Assembly (NCBI RefSeq): GCF_900104115.1
Contig: NZ_FNJM01000001.1
Coordinates: forward strand, 265,364 to 329,363
DNA length: 64,000 nucleotides
Direction of reading: 5' to 3'
From: Clostridium gasigenes
Lineage (GTDB): Bacteria; Bacillota; Clostridia; Clostridiales; Clostridiaceae
Positions 53,734 to 63,434 of the stretch are shown one piece after another. The notes under the pieces are model-generated. The model did no database searches, was not told the DNA's origin, and saw nothing but the letters and a program-made list of their open reading frames with translations. The position numbers were made by a program, and so were the translations under genes. Within the stretch, counting starts at the first letter, position 1. Every line of letters begins with the position of its first letter.

Positions 53734-55416
53734 TTGGATAATATTCGTGAATTTAAACCAAAGAAGAGTTCATTTGTTAAATATTTAAAATTTTTAATTG
53801 GGGCATATGCATTAGGTGGAGTTATTTTATTTTTAGGTGGTAACCTAATATTAGATGTTACATTAAGCATATTTTATGTGATAGGTATATTTGTGGTGGT
53901 AAGTATTGCATATTCATTGATGACATTTGATAAAAAATATGGAATGGCAGGAATTATAGCTGTAGTTATATATTTTGCATTGATAATTGTCTCTAGTCCA
54001 ATTATAAATTATAAAGCACATAGAGGCTTGATTGGTGAAGTAAAAGAAGTTGATTTTACAAGTCAGATAGAATATATTGATCTTAAGCAATTACCAACTA
54101 TAGATAAAGATGTTGCTTATAAATTAGCAGATAAAAAACTTGGAGAAATCTCAAGTTTAGGTAGTCAAGTTACTATTGGTGATTTAAATTTACAAAGTGT
54201 TAATGGACAACTATACTATGTTGCTCCACTTGAACATTCATCATTATTCAAATGGTTAACTAATAATGATGGTACTCCAGGGTACATAAAAGTTAGTGCC
54301 ACAAACCAAAGTGATGTTCAATTAATTACAGAAATAGAAGGAAAAGAATTAAAAATAAAATATCTAAAATCAGCATATTTATTAGATGATCTAAATAGAG
54401 CAGCTTATTTTAGGGATATGAAAGCAGGACACACTGATTATACCTTTGAATTAGATGACTCAGGAAATCCATATTGGACTATTACTAGATATGATAATGC
54501 GGTTGGAATAGCTGAAGCAAAAGCAATAGGAACATTAGTTATAAATTCTCAAACAGGAGAATCACAAGTTTATGATATTGAAAATACTCCAAAGTGGGTA
54601 GATAGAATACAACCAGATAAGTATATTAAGGGTTATGTAGATAAATGGGGAAAATTAGTTCATGGTATATTTAATTTTAACGATAAAGATAAATTAAAGA
54701 GTACAGAGGGAATGAATTTAATATTTAATAAAGATATTTGTTATTATTATACAGGAGTAACTTCAGTTGGTAATGATGAAGGATTAGTAGGATTTACATT
54801 AACAAATACAAGAACAGGAGAAACTACTTTATATAAAACAGCAGGAGCAACTGAAACTGCAAGTATGCAATCTGCTGAAGGTAAGGTACAACAATTTGGA
54901 TATAAAGCAACATTCCCATATTTAATTAATATTCAAAATGAACCAACTTACTTTATAACATTAAAAGATTCAAATGGACTTGTAAAACAATATGCAATGG
55001 TAAATGTTAAAAATTATAATATAGTAGGTGTTGGAGATTCTCTTCAAGGCACATTAAACAAATATTTAGAAGGTTTAACAAATACTAATATATCTTTAGA
55101 AGGTTCAAGTAGTGAAGAAACTCTTGAGAGTGAAGTTGAAAGAATAGGGCTTGTTGTTAAAGATGGAACAAGTATATATGATATAAAATTAAAAGGAAAT
55201 GATCATATTTTTTCAATTTCAACAGAAACATCAAGAGAAGTAGCATTAACTTCCCTTGGAGATAAGGTTAAGGTTAAGTATATAAAAGTTGGAGAGGGTA
55301 GATTTGTTTTAACAAACTCCTTTGAAAATATAACAATAAAATTAGTAGAAAAATCAGAAACTGAAAAAACAGATACTCCAGTAGTGCCTGAAGTACCGAT
55401 AAAAACAGGATCATAA
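53734..55416 (+). CDS. Large membrane-anchored protein (cell-shape-like)
   Basis: This 560-residue protein has three to four N-terminal membrane helices (about 18-105) and a large extracytoplasmic part to the C-terminus. It resembles clostridial proteins annotated as cell shape-determining or YufK-like, but the assignment is tentative. The start is TTG at 53734 with ATGGAGGA 7 bases upstream; an ATG at 53674 lies upstream of the site. The C-terminus ends with a Pro-rich tail. A terminator follows 10 bases after the stop. Confidence 0.65.
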   Translation: MDNIREFKPKKSSFVKYLKFLIGAYALGGVILFLGGNLILDVTLSIFYVIGIFVVVSIAYSLMTFDKKYGMAGIIAVVIYFALIIVSSPIINYKAHRGLIGEVKEVDFTSQIEYIDLKQLPTIDKDVAYKLADKKLGEISSLGSQVTIGDLNLQSVNGQLYYVAPLEHSSLFKWLTNNDGTPGYIKVSATNQSDVQLITEIEGKELKIKYLKSAYLLDDLNRAAYFRDMKAGHTDYTFELDDSGNPYWTITRYDNAVGIAEAKAIGTLVINSQTGESQVYDIENTPKWVDRIQPDKYIKGYVDKWGKLVHGIFNFNDKDKLKSTEGMNLIFNKDICYYYTGVTSVGNDEGLVGFTLTNTRTGETTLYKTAGATETASMQSAEGKVQQFGYKATFPYLINIQNEPTYFITLKDSNGLVKQYAMVNVKNYNIVGVGDSLQGTLNKYLEGLTNTNISLEGSSSEETLESEVERIGLVVKDGTSIYDIKLKGNDHIFSISTETSREVALTSLGDKVKVKYIKVGEGRFVLTNSFENITIKLVEKSETEKTDTPVVPEVPIKTGS

Positions 55417-55425
55417 TAAAATGAT

Positions 55426-55463
55426 AAAAAAGAAACTCGAAAAATTTCGGGTTTCTTTTTTAT
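55426..55463 (+). terminator. Intrinsic terminator
   Basis: AAAAAGAAACTCGAAA pairs with TTTCGGGTTTCTTTTT, running into T. It closes the preceding gene. A left half of a palindromic element follows at about 55468-55500. Confidence 0.85.
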
Positions 55464-55509
55464 TAGAACTAAAAAAATAACCAGTCAAAGGCTTAAAGGT
55501 ATCATATAA

Positions 55510-56028
55510 CTATACAATGTGTATGGAGGTATTTCTAGGTACATTATCCCAAATCCACTTAGCGTTTTCTTTAGCGAGCCTTACGCAACCATCAGAGATA
55601 GCCATGCCAAGTCTACCATCTTTTATAGATCCATCTAAATTATAAATAATTGAATGGAATAAGTAATTGTTTTTTATTTGGCTATAGTACCAACATTTAT
55701 AACCTCTATTAACTCCAAAATAAAGACCTTTAATGCCTAATTTAAAGTCGCCTTTAATAGTAGGGGTAGATGCCTTTCCAATACTACATAGGTAACTGCG
55801 CGAAAGCTTCCACTTATTATTAGAGCCTTCAAAAATATTTGTCTTAAAATTTTTAGTATCAACGTAAATAAAATAGTAGGTATCACTAGTAAAGTTATTA
55901 CTATTGACAAGATTTGTAATAGTGGTTAAATAATCCTTATCAACTTTATACTCCCTAAGGATAGTATTTAATTTATAGTTAATATTTCTATAAAAATTTT
56001 TAAAGTAATGAGTTAAGTAATTAGCCAT
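55510..56028 (-). CDS. L,D-transpeptidase (YkuD) family protein
   Basis: This 172-residue protein has the YkuD catalytic pattern: FHSIIYN near 127 and SDGCVRLA near 149 with the active Cys. These enzymes cross-link peptidoglycan through 3-3 bonds or attach proteins to the wall. No signal peptide is visible, so it may act on the spore or be exported in an unusual way. The start follows AGGAGTG. Confidence 0.8.
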   Translation of the reverse strand: MANYLTHYFKNFYRNINYKLNTILREYKVDKDYLTTITNLVNSNNFTSDTYYFIYVDTKNFKTNIFEGSNNKWKLSRSYLCSIGKASTPTIKGDFKLGIKGLYFGVNRGYKCWYYSQIKNNYLFHSIIYNLDGSIKDGRLGMAISDGCVRLAKENAKWIWDNVPRNTSIHIV

Positions 56029-56126
56029 AAAAACACTCCTAAAAACTTATATATATATAATATTATAATCAATGATTAAGAAAGTGTGAGTTTGTCCATA
56101 ATTTAAAAAAAGGGAGGTTTTAAATT

Positions 56127-56630
56127 ATGGTTAAAATTTATATTGATGGTGGATGTAAAAGAAAAGGTATGTTTTCAGGAGTATATTGCAATTATAAAGA
56201 TATTAATATTAATTATTCCAAAAGAGTAGGACAAGGGTTAAAGAAAAATTCCCAGGAATTAGCGTTATGTCATGCTATTGAAATTATTAAAAGACTTGGA
56301 ATAAATGAAGAAATAAAAATTTATTCATCTAATAATAAATTATCAGAAATATTAACAAGAAAAATAATTACTGATAAAGATATTAAAAAATTTCCAATGA
56401 TTAATGAAATAAATAGATTTATGCAAAGTAATAACATTGAGTTAGAGTTTATATCAAAAAGAAAAAATAAATGTAGAAATTTAATAAAGGAAGCAGGTAA
56501 AGGTATATTCTATAATGAAGTAGGTATAGTAAATCTACAGGATTTAGAAACTAAAAAAGGAAAATTAATGAAGGTTATATTTAATGGCCCAAGTAATGGA
56601 ATTATTAATTATGAAGAAGTTATAGCGTAA
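56127..56630 (+). CDS. RNase H-like fold protein with incomplete active site
   Basis: This 167-residue protein begins IYIDGGCKRKG, the Asp-containing start of the RNase H/RVT_3 fold, and has NSQELALCHAIEII with the expected second Glu (Glu43). The third position reads IYSSNNKLSEIL, where Asp would normally stand, so catalysis is doubtful. The C-terminal 50 residues do not match the family. The start has AGGGAGG upstream. A short, start-less open frame (about 56648-56740) follows, possibly a degraded remnant. Confidence 0.65.
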   Translation: MVKIYIDGGCKRKGMFSGVYCNYKDININYSKRVGQGLKKNSQELALCHAIEIIKRLGINEEIKIYSSNNKLSEILTRKIITDKDIKKFPMINEINRFMQSNNIELEFISKRKNKCRNLIKEAGKGIFYNEVGIVNLQDLETKKGKLMKVIFNGPSNGIINYEEVIA

Positions 56631-56749
56631 GTTATTAAGGCGTTTTTAAAGAATATTATGTTCCAGTAGATAAGTATAGGGCGGATATAATTTTAGAAAA
56701 TGAAAAAATAACTATATATGTAAGTAATAAGGCGTCATAAAATAAATAA

Positions 56750-56785
56750 AAATAGGGAATCTAACAAAAGGTTCCCTATTTTTCA
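56750..56785 (+). terminator. Intrinsic terminator
   Basis: AAATAGGGAA pairs with TTCCCTATTT and is followed by TTCAT. It lies after the RNase H-like gene. Confidence 0.8.
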
Positions 56786-56831
56786 TATGTTTTAATTTAA
56801 TAAAGTGTAACTTTATTAAATTATATTTGGT

Positions 56832-57305
56832 TTATAAAAGATTATAATAGTCTAAATACCTACGGTCAAAATCTTCAGGCTTCATATCATTAGTTAGGCT
56901 ATGTGGTTTTTGTGGCGTATTGCCCCAAAGGTTTTCTATTTTAGTTTTAATTGGTGCAAGTGTTTTAACTTCTAAGGTTACTTTTCTATTAAAGATTACC
57001 TCATTAGTATTTTCACTTATTATTTTTTTTCTTACTTGAATTAGATCTTCTAAGCTATGCATTAATATATAAGCTTTTTTTCTGCCTAGATTTACATTTC
57101 TTGATTCATCTTTATCTAAACTAAGCATGAATACTATTCCAGTGAAATGTTCAAAGACATCTTTTTCCTTTTGCAACTCTTCTTTAAAAAAATCAGTTAT
57201 ATCTGGTATATTTGCTTCTATCATATTTTCTTTAGCTTGTATTTTGTACTCTAATGCCTTATGAACTACACAAGCACTTTTGTGATTAAATAATATATTA
57301 CTCAT
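56832..57305 (-). CDS. Hypothetical protein
   Basis: This 157-residue cytoplasmic protein, with no membrane segment, is rich in Lys and Glu with a likely helical N-terminal half (KALEYKIQAKENMIEANI). The C-terminal half contains NLWGNTPQKPHSLTNDMKPEDFDRRYL. No family is recognised. A single Cys (Cys12) is present. The start has GAGGAGT upstream. It converges on the preceding + strand gene. Confidence 0.7.
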   Translation of the reverse strand: MSNILFNHKSACVVHKALEYKIQAKENMIEANIPDITDFFKEELQKEKDVFEHFTGIVFMLSLDKDESRNVNLGRKKAYILMHSLEDLIQVRKKIISENTNEVIFNRKVTLEVKTLAPIKTKIENLWGNTPQKPHSLTNDMKPEDFDRRYLDYYNLL

Positions 57306-57546
57306 TTAGTAACTCCTCTTTATATGAAATATTAATGATTAGAAATTTTTTTGTTTTTAAATATTATTATATTAATTAAGTTCTATTATCCCAATGTAAG
57401 GAGTTGAGTATAGCATAAGTTTTTCCTAGTTTCAAATAAACTTAGGTGATAGTTATATAAGTAATTCACAAAAAATGAAGTAATATTAAATTCTCTTTAA
57501 CTATACAATAAGACTTATTTGTTGCTTATTTAAAAATAACTTAACG

Positions 57547-59571
57547 CTAAGAAAGCGTAATTTCATTTAAATTATTTGATGGTGTATTACATGAACCATT
57601 AGTGCATAAATAATAAGTGGTTTTATCATTTTTCATAGTATAGTTTTTAGTAAATGGAATTAGGTTTTCTAGTTCTTTTTCATTTTCTTTAGTTTTAACT
57701 ACAATTGTTAAATTAGGTGTGAATTTATTTTTCAAAGTGATTTTAAGGTCTTCTAATTCGCTATTATCGTTGGCAACTACTACTAATTCTTTTGAAGGAT
57801 AAAGCATTTCCATTAAAGCTATAACATAAAAACTATAACCAATAGGCATTTCTTTAACTGTTCCATAGAAAGCAGTAAGCTGTTTAAAGGCGTATTCTTC
57901 TAAATTTTTATCGGCCGTTAATTTGTATAGCTTAACTAAGTTAAAACTTGCAACAGAGTTTCCTGAAGGCAATGCACCATCATAAATATCCTTAGGGTTA
58001 GCAATTAAAGTTTTAGAATCCCTACCATTTAAGAAGAAACCATGATTTTTTGTATCCCAAAATAAATCAATCATAGCTTTATTAAGTTTTAAAGCTTCTT
58101 TTAAATATTTAACATCAAAAGTAGAATTGTAAAGTTCCGTTAATGACCAAACTAGGTATGCATAATCATCTAAATAGCCTAAGTATTTAGAATTACCATC
58201 CCTAAAGCGGGCAAGTAATCTACCATTATCATTAGTTAATTTTTCTTTAATAAAGTTTAAAGCTTTTTTTGCAGCGTGAAGATATTTTTCATCTCCTAAA
58301 ACTTTATATCCTTTTGCAAGAGCTGTAATCATTAAAGCATTCCAAGATGTTAGTATTTTATCATCCTTATGAAGTTTAGTTCTTAAATTTCTATATTCAA
58401 AGACTTTATATCTAAGAGACTTTATTTTTTCATCTTCTTTATTATAAGCATAGTTATCTATTAAGTTTAAAATGTTTGAACCTTCAAAATTACCTTCTGG
58501 AGTAACCCCATAGTAATTATTAAAGTAAGCTCCATCTTCATCACCAAGAAGTACTAGGATTTCAGCTGGGTTAAATACATAAAATTTACCTTCAATTCCA
58601 TCACTATCAGCATCTTCAGCAGAATAAAAACCACCTTCCTCACTTGCCATTTGAGTTAGAATATATTCAAATGTATTTACACATATGGTTTTGTATAAAG
58701 GGTTTTTAGTTTGCTCATATGTTTCTAAATAGGTTATTAATAAAAGTGCATTATCATATAACATTTTTTCGAAGTGGGGAATAAGCCATGCTTCATCTGT
58801 AGCATATCTAGAAAAACCATATCCTATATGGTCATAAATACCACCTTTAAACATTGAATTAAGAGTTTTCTCCACCATTTCTAAAGGATTTATCATATTT
58901 TCATTAATACCAAATCTTAATAAAAACATTAATTTATGAGCAGATGGGAACTTTGGAACATCTCCAAAACCACCATTAGTTGAATCAAACATTTGGCTAG
59001 ATAATAAGAATGTATCTTTAACAGGTGTTTTTGTTAATTCTTCACTAGAATTTTCTGGAGAAAAATCATCTTTTATAGACTCTAGTATTCTATTTCCAGA
59101 TTGAATAATTTCATCCTTAGAAGTATACCATTTGCTACCTATGGATTTAAGGATTTGAAGCAAACCGGGTTTTCCATATTTATTATCCTTTGGAAAATAA
59201 GTTCCTGCATAAAATGGTATTTGATCAGGGGTCATAAGTATTGTTAAAGGCCATCCGCCCTGTCCTGTAAGACGCTGGCAAACTGTCATATATATACTGT
59301 CTATATCAGGGCGTTCTTCTCTATCAACCTTAATAGCTATGAAATTATTATTCATTAGATCAGCGACTTCAATATCTTCAAAGCTTTCATGAGCCATAAC
59401 GTGGCACCAATGACAAGTGCTATATCCAATGCTTAAAAAGATAGGCTTGTTTTCTGCCTTAGCTTTTTCAAAAGCCTCACCTGACCAACTAAACCAGTTA
59501 ATTGGATTATAAGCATGTTGAAGAAGATAAGGTGATTTTTCTTTAATTAAATGATTTGTTTTTTTATTCAA
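57547..59571 (-). CDS. YyaL/DUF255 thioredoxin-like protein
   Basis: This 674-residue cytoplasmic protein has the DUF255 thioredoxin-like domain: [35 protein letters not shown] with CxxC at about 51-54, and [14 protein letters not shown]. The C-terminal two thirds form an alpha/alpha toroid like that of glycosidases or epimerases. The start is TTG at 59571 with AGGAGGTG upstream. Function is not established; spermatogenesis-associated protein 20 is the human homologue. Confidence 0.88.
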   Translation of the reverse strand: MNKKTNHLIKEKSPYLLQHAYNPINWFSWSGEAFEKAKAENKPIFLSIGYSTCHWCHVMAHESFEDIEVADLMNNNFIAIKVDREERPDIDSIYMTVCQRLTGQGGWPLTILMTPDQIPFYAGTYFPKDNKYGKPGLLQILKSIGSKWYTSKDEIIQSGNRILESIKDDFSPENSSEELTKTPVKDTFLLSSQMFDSTNGGFGDVPKFPSAHKLMFLLRFGINENMINPLEMVEKTLNSMFKGGIYDHIGYGFSRYATDEAWLIPHFEKMLYDNALLLITYLETYEQTKNPLYKTICVNTFEYILTQMASEEGGFYSAEDADSDGIEGKFYVFNPAEILVLLGDEDGAYFNNYYGVTPEGNFEGSNILNLIDNYAYNKEDEKIKSLRYKVFEYRNLRTKLHKDDKILTSWNALMITALAKGYKVLGDEKYLHAAKKALNFIKEKLTNDNGRLLARFRDGNSKYLGYLDDYAYLVWSLTELYNSTFDVKYLKEALKLNKAMIDLFWDTKNHGFFLNGRDSKTLIANPKDIYDGALPSGNSVASFNLVKLYKLTADKNLEEYAFKQLTAFYGTVKEMPIGYSFYVIALMEMLYPSKELVVVANDNSELEDLKITLKNKFTPNLTIVVKTKENEKELENLIPFTKNYTMKNDKTTYYLCTNGSCNTPSNNLNEITLS

Positions 59572-59821
59572 ATTCGAACACCTCCTAAGTATTATTCTGC
59601 CTAAATTTATAATTATTATAACTTATAAAAGTATGTTGCAGATAAAAATTAAGTGATATTTAATTATTTTTACTATTTGTTGGGTAACATAAATACAAGT
59701 TTATAAATAATAAATTTTATTAATTACAACTTATATATACATAAAGGTTAAGGTGGATTTTTATTTATCATAATTCAAGTAATGTTAATAATCAAATTTT
59801 TATATAGGAGGAAAAATTTTT

Positions 59822-60913
59822 ATGGACAAAAAAAGACTTATAGCTTTAGTTGCAGTAGTTACTACTATGTTTGCTGGGTTTGGAAATACGGCAGAATCTC
59901 AAACCATAATAAAAGGAGATGTTAAAGTTGGTATGGTTACAGATTCAAATAATATTGATGATAAATCATTTAATCAAGGTACTTGGGAAGGTATAGAAAG
60001 AGCAGCAAAAGATTTCAATTTAGATAGTAAATATTTAAAATCACTTAGCGAAACAGAAGATGAATATACTAAAGCAATTGATAGATTAGTTGATTTGGGA
60101 TTTAACTTTATAGTAACTCCAGGATTTGCATTTCGGACTACTATATTCAAAGCTCAAGAAAAATATAAAGACATAAAATTTGTTTTATTAGATGGATCTC
60201 CTGTTGAGGGTGGAATAGCTGGTGAAAAAGTAAAAGTTGGAGATAACACAGTTTCGATATTATTCGCAGAACATGAAGCTGGTTTTATAGCCGGGGTAGC
60301 AACAGCTCTTAAAATGAAAGATGGCAATGTAGGGTTTATTGGAGGAATGGAAACACCACCAGTACAAAGATTTAATTGGGGATTCCAACAAGGTATAAAA
60401 TATGCAAATTCTAACTTAGGAACTAACATAGAATTAAAATCAGAAAATATTATATACCAAGGTTCATTTACTAATGTTGCTGAAGCTCAACAATTAGCTG
60501 CTGAAATGTATGATAGAGGAGCTAAAGCTATATTCTGTGCTGCTGGCAACTTATGTAATGGCGCTATAAATGAAGCTAAAGAAAGAGCTAGTTTAGGTAA
60601 AGAAGCTTGGATAGTTGGTGCTGATAAAGATCAATATGATAGTGGCATATATAAAGGTAAGCAATCGGTTGTTATAACTTCAGCCATTAAGAACCTAGAC
60701 AGTGTAACTTATAATATGATTAAAGATGCTACTGAAGAAAAATTTCAAGGTGGAAAAATTTTAATTTATGATGTTAAAAATGATGGTGTAGGTATACCAA
60801 AAAAAAATCCAAACCTAACCGAAGATACAATGAAAAAAGTTGATGAGATATATGGAAAAATTAAATCGGGTGATATAAAAGTATCAGCAGAAAAAGGCGA
60901 CTTAATAAAATAA
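59822..60913 (+). CDS. BMP-family ABC substrate-binding protein lacking lipobox Cys
   Basis: This 363-residue exported protein belongs to the BMP/Med family of nucleoside or related substrate-binding proteins: VGMVTDSNNIDDKSFNQGTWEGIERA, FAEHEAGFIAGVATALK, VGFIGGMETPPVQRFNWGF. The N-terminal signal peptide ends MFAGFGNT. In lipoproteins of this family a Cys normally stands at residue 20; here Phe (TTT at 59879-59881) stands there, one base change from Cys. The product may be secreted or poorly anchored. No ABC permease or ATPase genes are adjacent. The start has TAGGAGGA upstream. Confidence 0.85.
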   Translation: MDKKRLIALVAVVTTMFAGFGNTAESQTIIKGDVKVGMVTDSNNIDDKSFNQGTWEGIERAAKDFNLDSKYLKSLSETEDEYTKAIDRLVDLGFNFIVTPGFAFRTTIFKAQEKYKDIKFVLLDGSPVEGGIAGEKVKVGDNTVSILFAEHEAGFIAGVATALKMKDGNVGFIGGMETPPVQRFNWGFQQGIKYANSNLGTNIELKSENIIYQGSFTNVAEAQQLAAEMYDRGAKAIFCAAGNLCNGAINEAKERASLGKEAWIVGADKDQYDSGIYKGKQSVVITSAIKNLDSVTYNMIKDATEEKFQGGKILIYDVKNDGVGIPKKNPNLTEDTMKKVDEIYGKIKSGDIKVSAEKGDLIK

Positions 60914-60916
60914 TAA

Positions 60917-60940
60917 AGACTTGATTGGATCCAAGTCTTA
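60917..60940 (+). terminator. Hairpin after BMP gene
   Basis: AAGACTTG pairs with CAAGTCTT around a short centre and is followed by AAAAATTG. It is probably a weak terminator. Confidence 0.4.
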
Positions 60941-61048
60941 AAAATTGTTGTAAATAATGGATATTTAATTATTAAGCAACTTATTTTTTTAAAATGACTA
61001 AAGAGGTGTATAATAGTATAGACTCTGTACAAGAGAGGAGACCGGTTT

Positions 61049-62518
61049 ATGGGAAGAGGTAAAAAACAAGTAGTAGAGGATAATATTGATAAAAGAGAAT
61101 CAGGATATTATTCAACACCGAGGTTTGTAGCAGATTATGTCTCCAAAAGAATGCTAGAAATTAATCCTTCTGGTAAAAAAGTTTTAGATCCATGTTGTGG
61201 CAAAGAAGAACTTCTTAACATATTTTTAAAAGAGAATATGCTAATAGACGGATTTGATATAAATACATATAGCCATAATTATAAATGTAATTTTAAAGAA
61301 AAAGATTTTTTAAGATTTTATGGAGATAGGAAAAATAAAAAATTAAATAATATGCAGCTAAAATATGATTACTTTATTGCAAATCCTCCATATAATTGTC
61401 ATGAAGTAGAATTAATAAAGGGCAACAAGACGGATCTTAAAAAGATTTTTAGTGATGTAGGAATTTATAATACATATAGCATGTTTATTTCAGCTATAAT
61501 TGATTTAGCAAAACCTAATGCAATTATTGGATTAATTACACATGATTCATTTTTCACGGCAAAATATCATGAATCATTAAGAAGAAAAATAGTTAAAGAA
61601 TGTGCAATTCATGAAATAACAATGTGTCCAACAGATTTATTTAAGGAGCAAGGGGCCGATGTAAGAACTAGTATAATAATTTTACAAAAGGGAATAAAAA
61701 ATCAAAAATATATTAGAGTAAATAATAGAGTAACATCTACAAAAGAATTTAGAGAACTTATAGAAGGTGGAAGTGGTAGTGAAAATATAACTAGCCTTAA
61801 AAATATACTATTAGATACGCCTTATGATAATCTTGAATTTATTATAGACTGTAATGAAGAAATTAAAAAAATATTTAAAATGGAGAGAATTTCAAATGAA
61901 TTCAAATGTGTAACAGGAATATCAACTGGAAATGATAAAAAGTATTTATCAACTGAAAAAATAGAACCATATATAATACCTTACTATAAAAATCCTGGAA
62001 ACAATAGATTTTATACAAATAATTACATATACATACATAAGAGTTTTTTGGAAATACAAAAAGATATTAAAAATTTTATGGTTAGAAATAAAGAATTATT
62101 ATTTTTACCTGGAATAACATGTTCATCAGTAGGCGTGAATTTTACTGCAGCTAAACTTCCAAAAGGTAGTGCTTTTGGAGTTAATCCTAACATTATATGT
62201 AAAGAAGAAGATTCATGGTGGCTGATGGCTTACTTAAATTCATCGCTAGTTACATATTTAGTAAGAGGAATATTATTAAGAAGTAATATGATTACATCGG
62301 GATATGTTTCAAGAATTCCCTTGATAAAATTTACAAAGCTAGAGAAAGAGGAACTTAGTAAGTTGTCTAAAGAAGCATATACACAGGCTAAGGAAGGCGA
62401 AGATATAAGTAATTCATTAATTAATATTAATTCAATAGTATATAAAGCTTGTAAATTATCAGAAGAAACTATAAGAAAAGTAAGTGAATTTGAAAAAAAG
62501 ATAGTTAAGAAAGTTTAA
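61049..62518 (+). CDS. Solitary N6-adenine DNA methyltransferase
   Basis: This 489-residue protein has an N6-adenine methyltransferase core: KKVLDPCCG (motif I, about 43-51) and NPPY (motif IV, 112-115). A following region, NTYSMFISAIIDLAKPNAIIGLITHDSF, matches Eco57I/TaqI-type enzymes. The C-terminal half contains a target recognition-like region with GISTGNDKKYL and NPNIICKEEDSWWLMAYLNS. No restriction or specificity gene is adjacent, so it is an orphan with a possible regulatory role, as known for CamA in Clostridioides difficile. The start follows AGAGGAG. Confidence 0.82.
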   Translation: MGRGKKQVVEDNIDKRESGYYSTPRFVADYVSKRMLEINPSGKKVLDPCCGKEELLNIFLKENMLIDGFDINTYSHNYKCNFKEKDFLRFYGDRKNKKLNNMQLKYDYFIANPPYNCHEVELIKGNKTDLKKIFSDVGIYNTYSMFISAIIDLAKPNAIIGLITHDSFFTAKYHESLRRKIVKECAIHEITMCPTDLFKEQGADVRTSIIILQKGIKNQKYIRVNNRVTSTKEFRELIEGGSGSENITSLKNILLDTPYDNLEFIIDCNEEIKKIFKMERISNEFKCVTGISTGNDKKYLSTEKIEPYIIPYYKNPGNNRFYTNNYIYIHKSFLEIQKDIKNFMVRNKELLFLPGITCSSVGVNFTAAKLPKGSAFGVNPNIICKEEDSWWLMAYLNSSLVTYLVRGILLRSNMITSGYVSRIPLIKFTKLEKEELSKLSKEAYTQAKEGEDISNSLININSIVYKACKLSEETIRKVSEFEKKIVKKV

Positions 62519-62541
62519 AAATAAAAGGTTGAAAAATATTA

Positions 62542-62573
62542 GGTAGCTAAAAGTGAGAAGATTTTCAGCTACC
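62542..62573. terminator. Hairpin between convergent genes
   Basis: GGTAGCT pairs with AGCTACC, with an internal AAA/TTT extension, between the methylase and ytaF genes. No strong T-run is seen on the + strand; on the minus strand there is TAATATTTTTC. Confidence 0.4.
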
Positions 62574-62588
62574 ATAGGTATATAAATT

Positions 62589-63212
62589 TTATAAAATTCT
62601 CATAAATGCTAAAACTATTAGCAATACTCCAGAAAGCCAAGAAAGATTAAAATTCATTTTTTCAACGAATTTTCTGCCTATAAATACACCTAGTAAGATT
62701 GAAATAATACCTGTAATCAAACAAAAAAATATAACCTGTATAAGATTAATAGTTATTAAACTACTTCCAAAACCAACGGCTAAACTATCTAATGAAAGTG
62801 CAAGGGATAAATAAAATGCTTCTTTAGGACTAAGAGTTTTTGAATTATCAAAGTCGGCTTTTATTTCATCTGCATAAACTTCCATTACAAATTTAAAGTC
62901 AAATAACTTGAAAGTTAAGGGTTTATGTGAATTTGAACGTTTTAGTATATAACCTTTAAATATACATTCAAATAATCTATAAATACCAAGCCAAAGCAAA
63001 ATTGTAAAACTAAAAATCACAGCTATATTTCCAGGAATAAAATCTTTTATTATTGATCCAATAGCTAATGAAAAGCCTAAAACCAAAGCGGAAACTATAT
63101 CGATAATTAAAGCCGATTTTAAAGGAATTTTAATTTTATTAGTTCCATATGCAATACTAGCTACGAAAGAATCTAGTGATATGGATAACACTAATAATAG
63201 TGATGCAAACAT
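62589..63212 (-). CDS. ytaF: Sporulation membrane protein YtaF
   Basis: This 207-residue membrane protein is the DUF204 paralogue YtaF, with ISLDSFVASIAYGTNKIKIP and LSLALSLDSLAVGFGSSL repeating the SLDS/LDSLAVG motif of the MntP family. About six hydrophobic segments surround a loop holding KLFDFKFVMEVYADE. YtaF is made during sporulation in Bacillus and conserved in clostridia; the role is unclear. The start follows CGAGGTG. It is a distant relative of mntP at the other end of the window. Confidence 0.88.
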   Translation of the reverse strand: MFASLLLVLSISLDSFVASIAYGTNKIKIPLKSALIIDIVSALVLGFSLAIGSIIKDFIPGNIAVIFSFTILLWLGIYRLFECIFKGYILKRSNSHKPLTFKLFDFKFVMEVYADEIKADFDNSKTLSPKEAFYLSLALSLDSLAVGFGSSLITINLIQVIFFCLITGIISILLGVFIGRKFVEKMNFNLSWLSGVLLIVLAFMRIL

Positions 63213-63365
63213 AAAAACACCTCGAAAATTATTGTAATTAATAATAATTTATGAAAATAATAGGACTTTAGTGACAAAAAATGTGTTATAATATCATTTG
63301 CAAACTATATTTTATAAAATATAGGGATGGCTTAATAAAAATAATAAGTTTATAAATTTACATTT

Positions 63366-63400
63366 AGGCATTTAAAAAAATAAGCCAAGGTGCCTTAAAT
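63366..63400. repeat. Half copy of palindromic element
   Basis: TAGGCATTTAAAAAAATAAG is followed directly by GGTGCCTTA, giving a shortened copy with both AGGCAT-like ends but no right inner arm. Another degraded stretch with TTGTTATTTTTT lies at about 63750-63850. Confidence 0.55.
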
Positions 63401-63434
63401 TAAAATGTGAAACGAATGGGAAGAGTTAAAAAAT

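Noticed and set aside
56648..56740. 31-codon open frame after the RNase H-like gene
   Set aside because: It has protein-like content (KEYYVPVDKYRADIILE) but no start; too short to call. Mentioned under the neighbouring gene.
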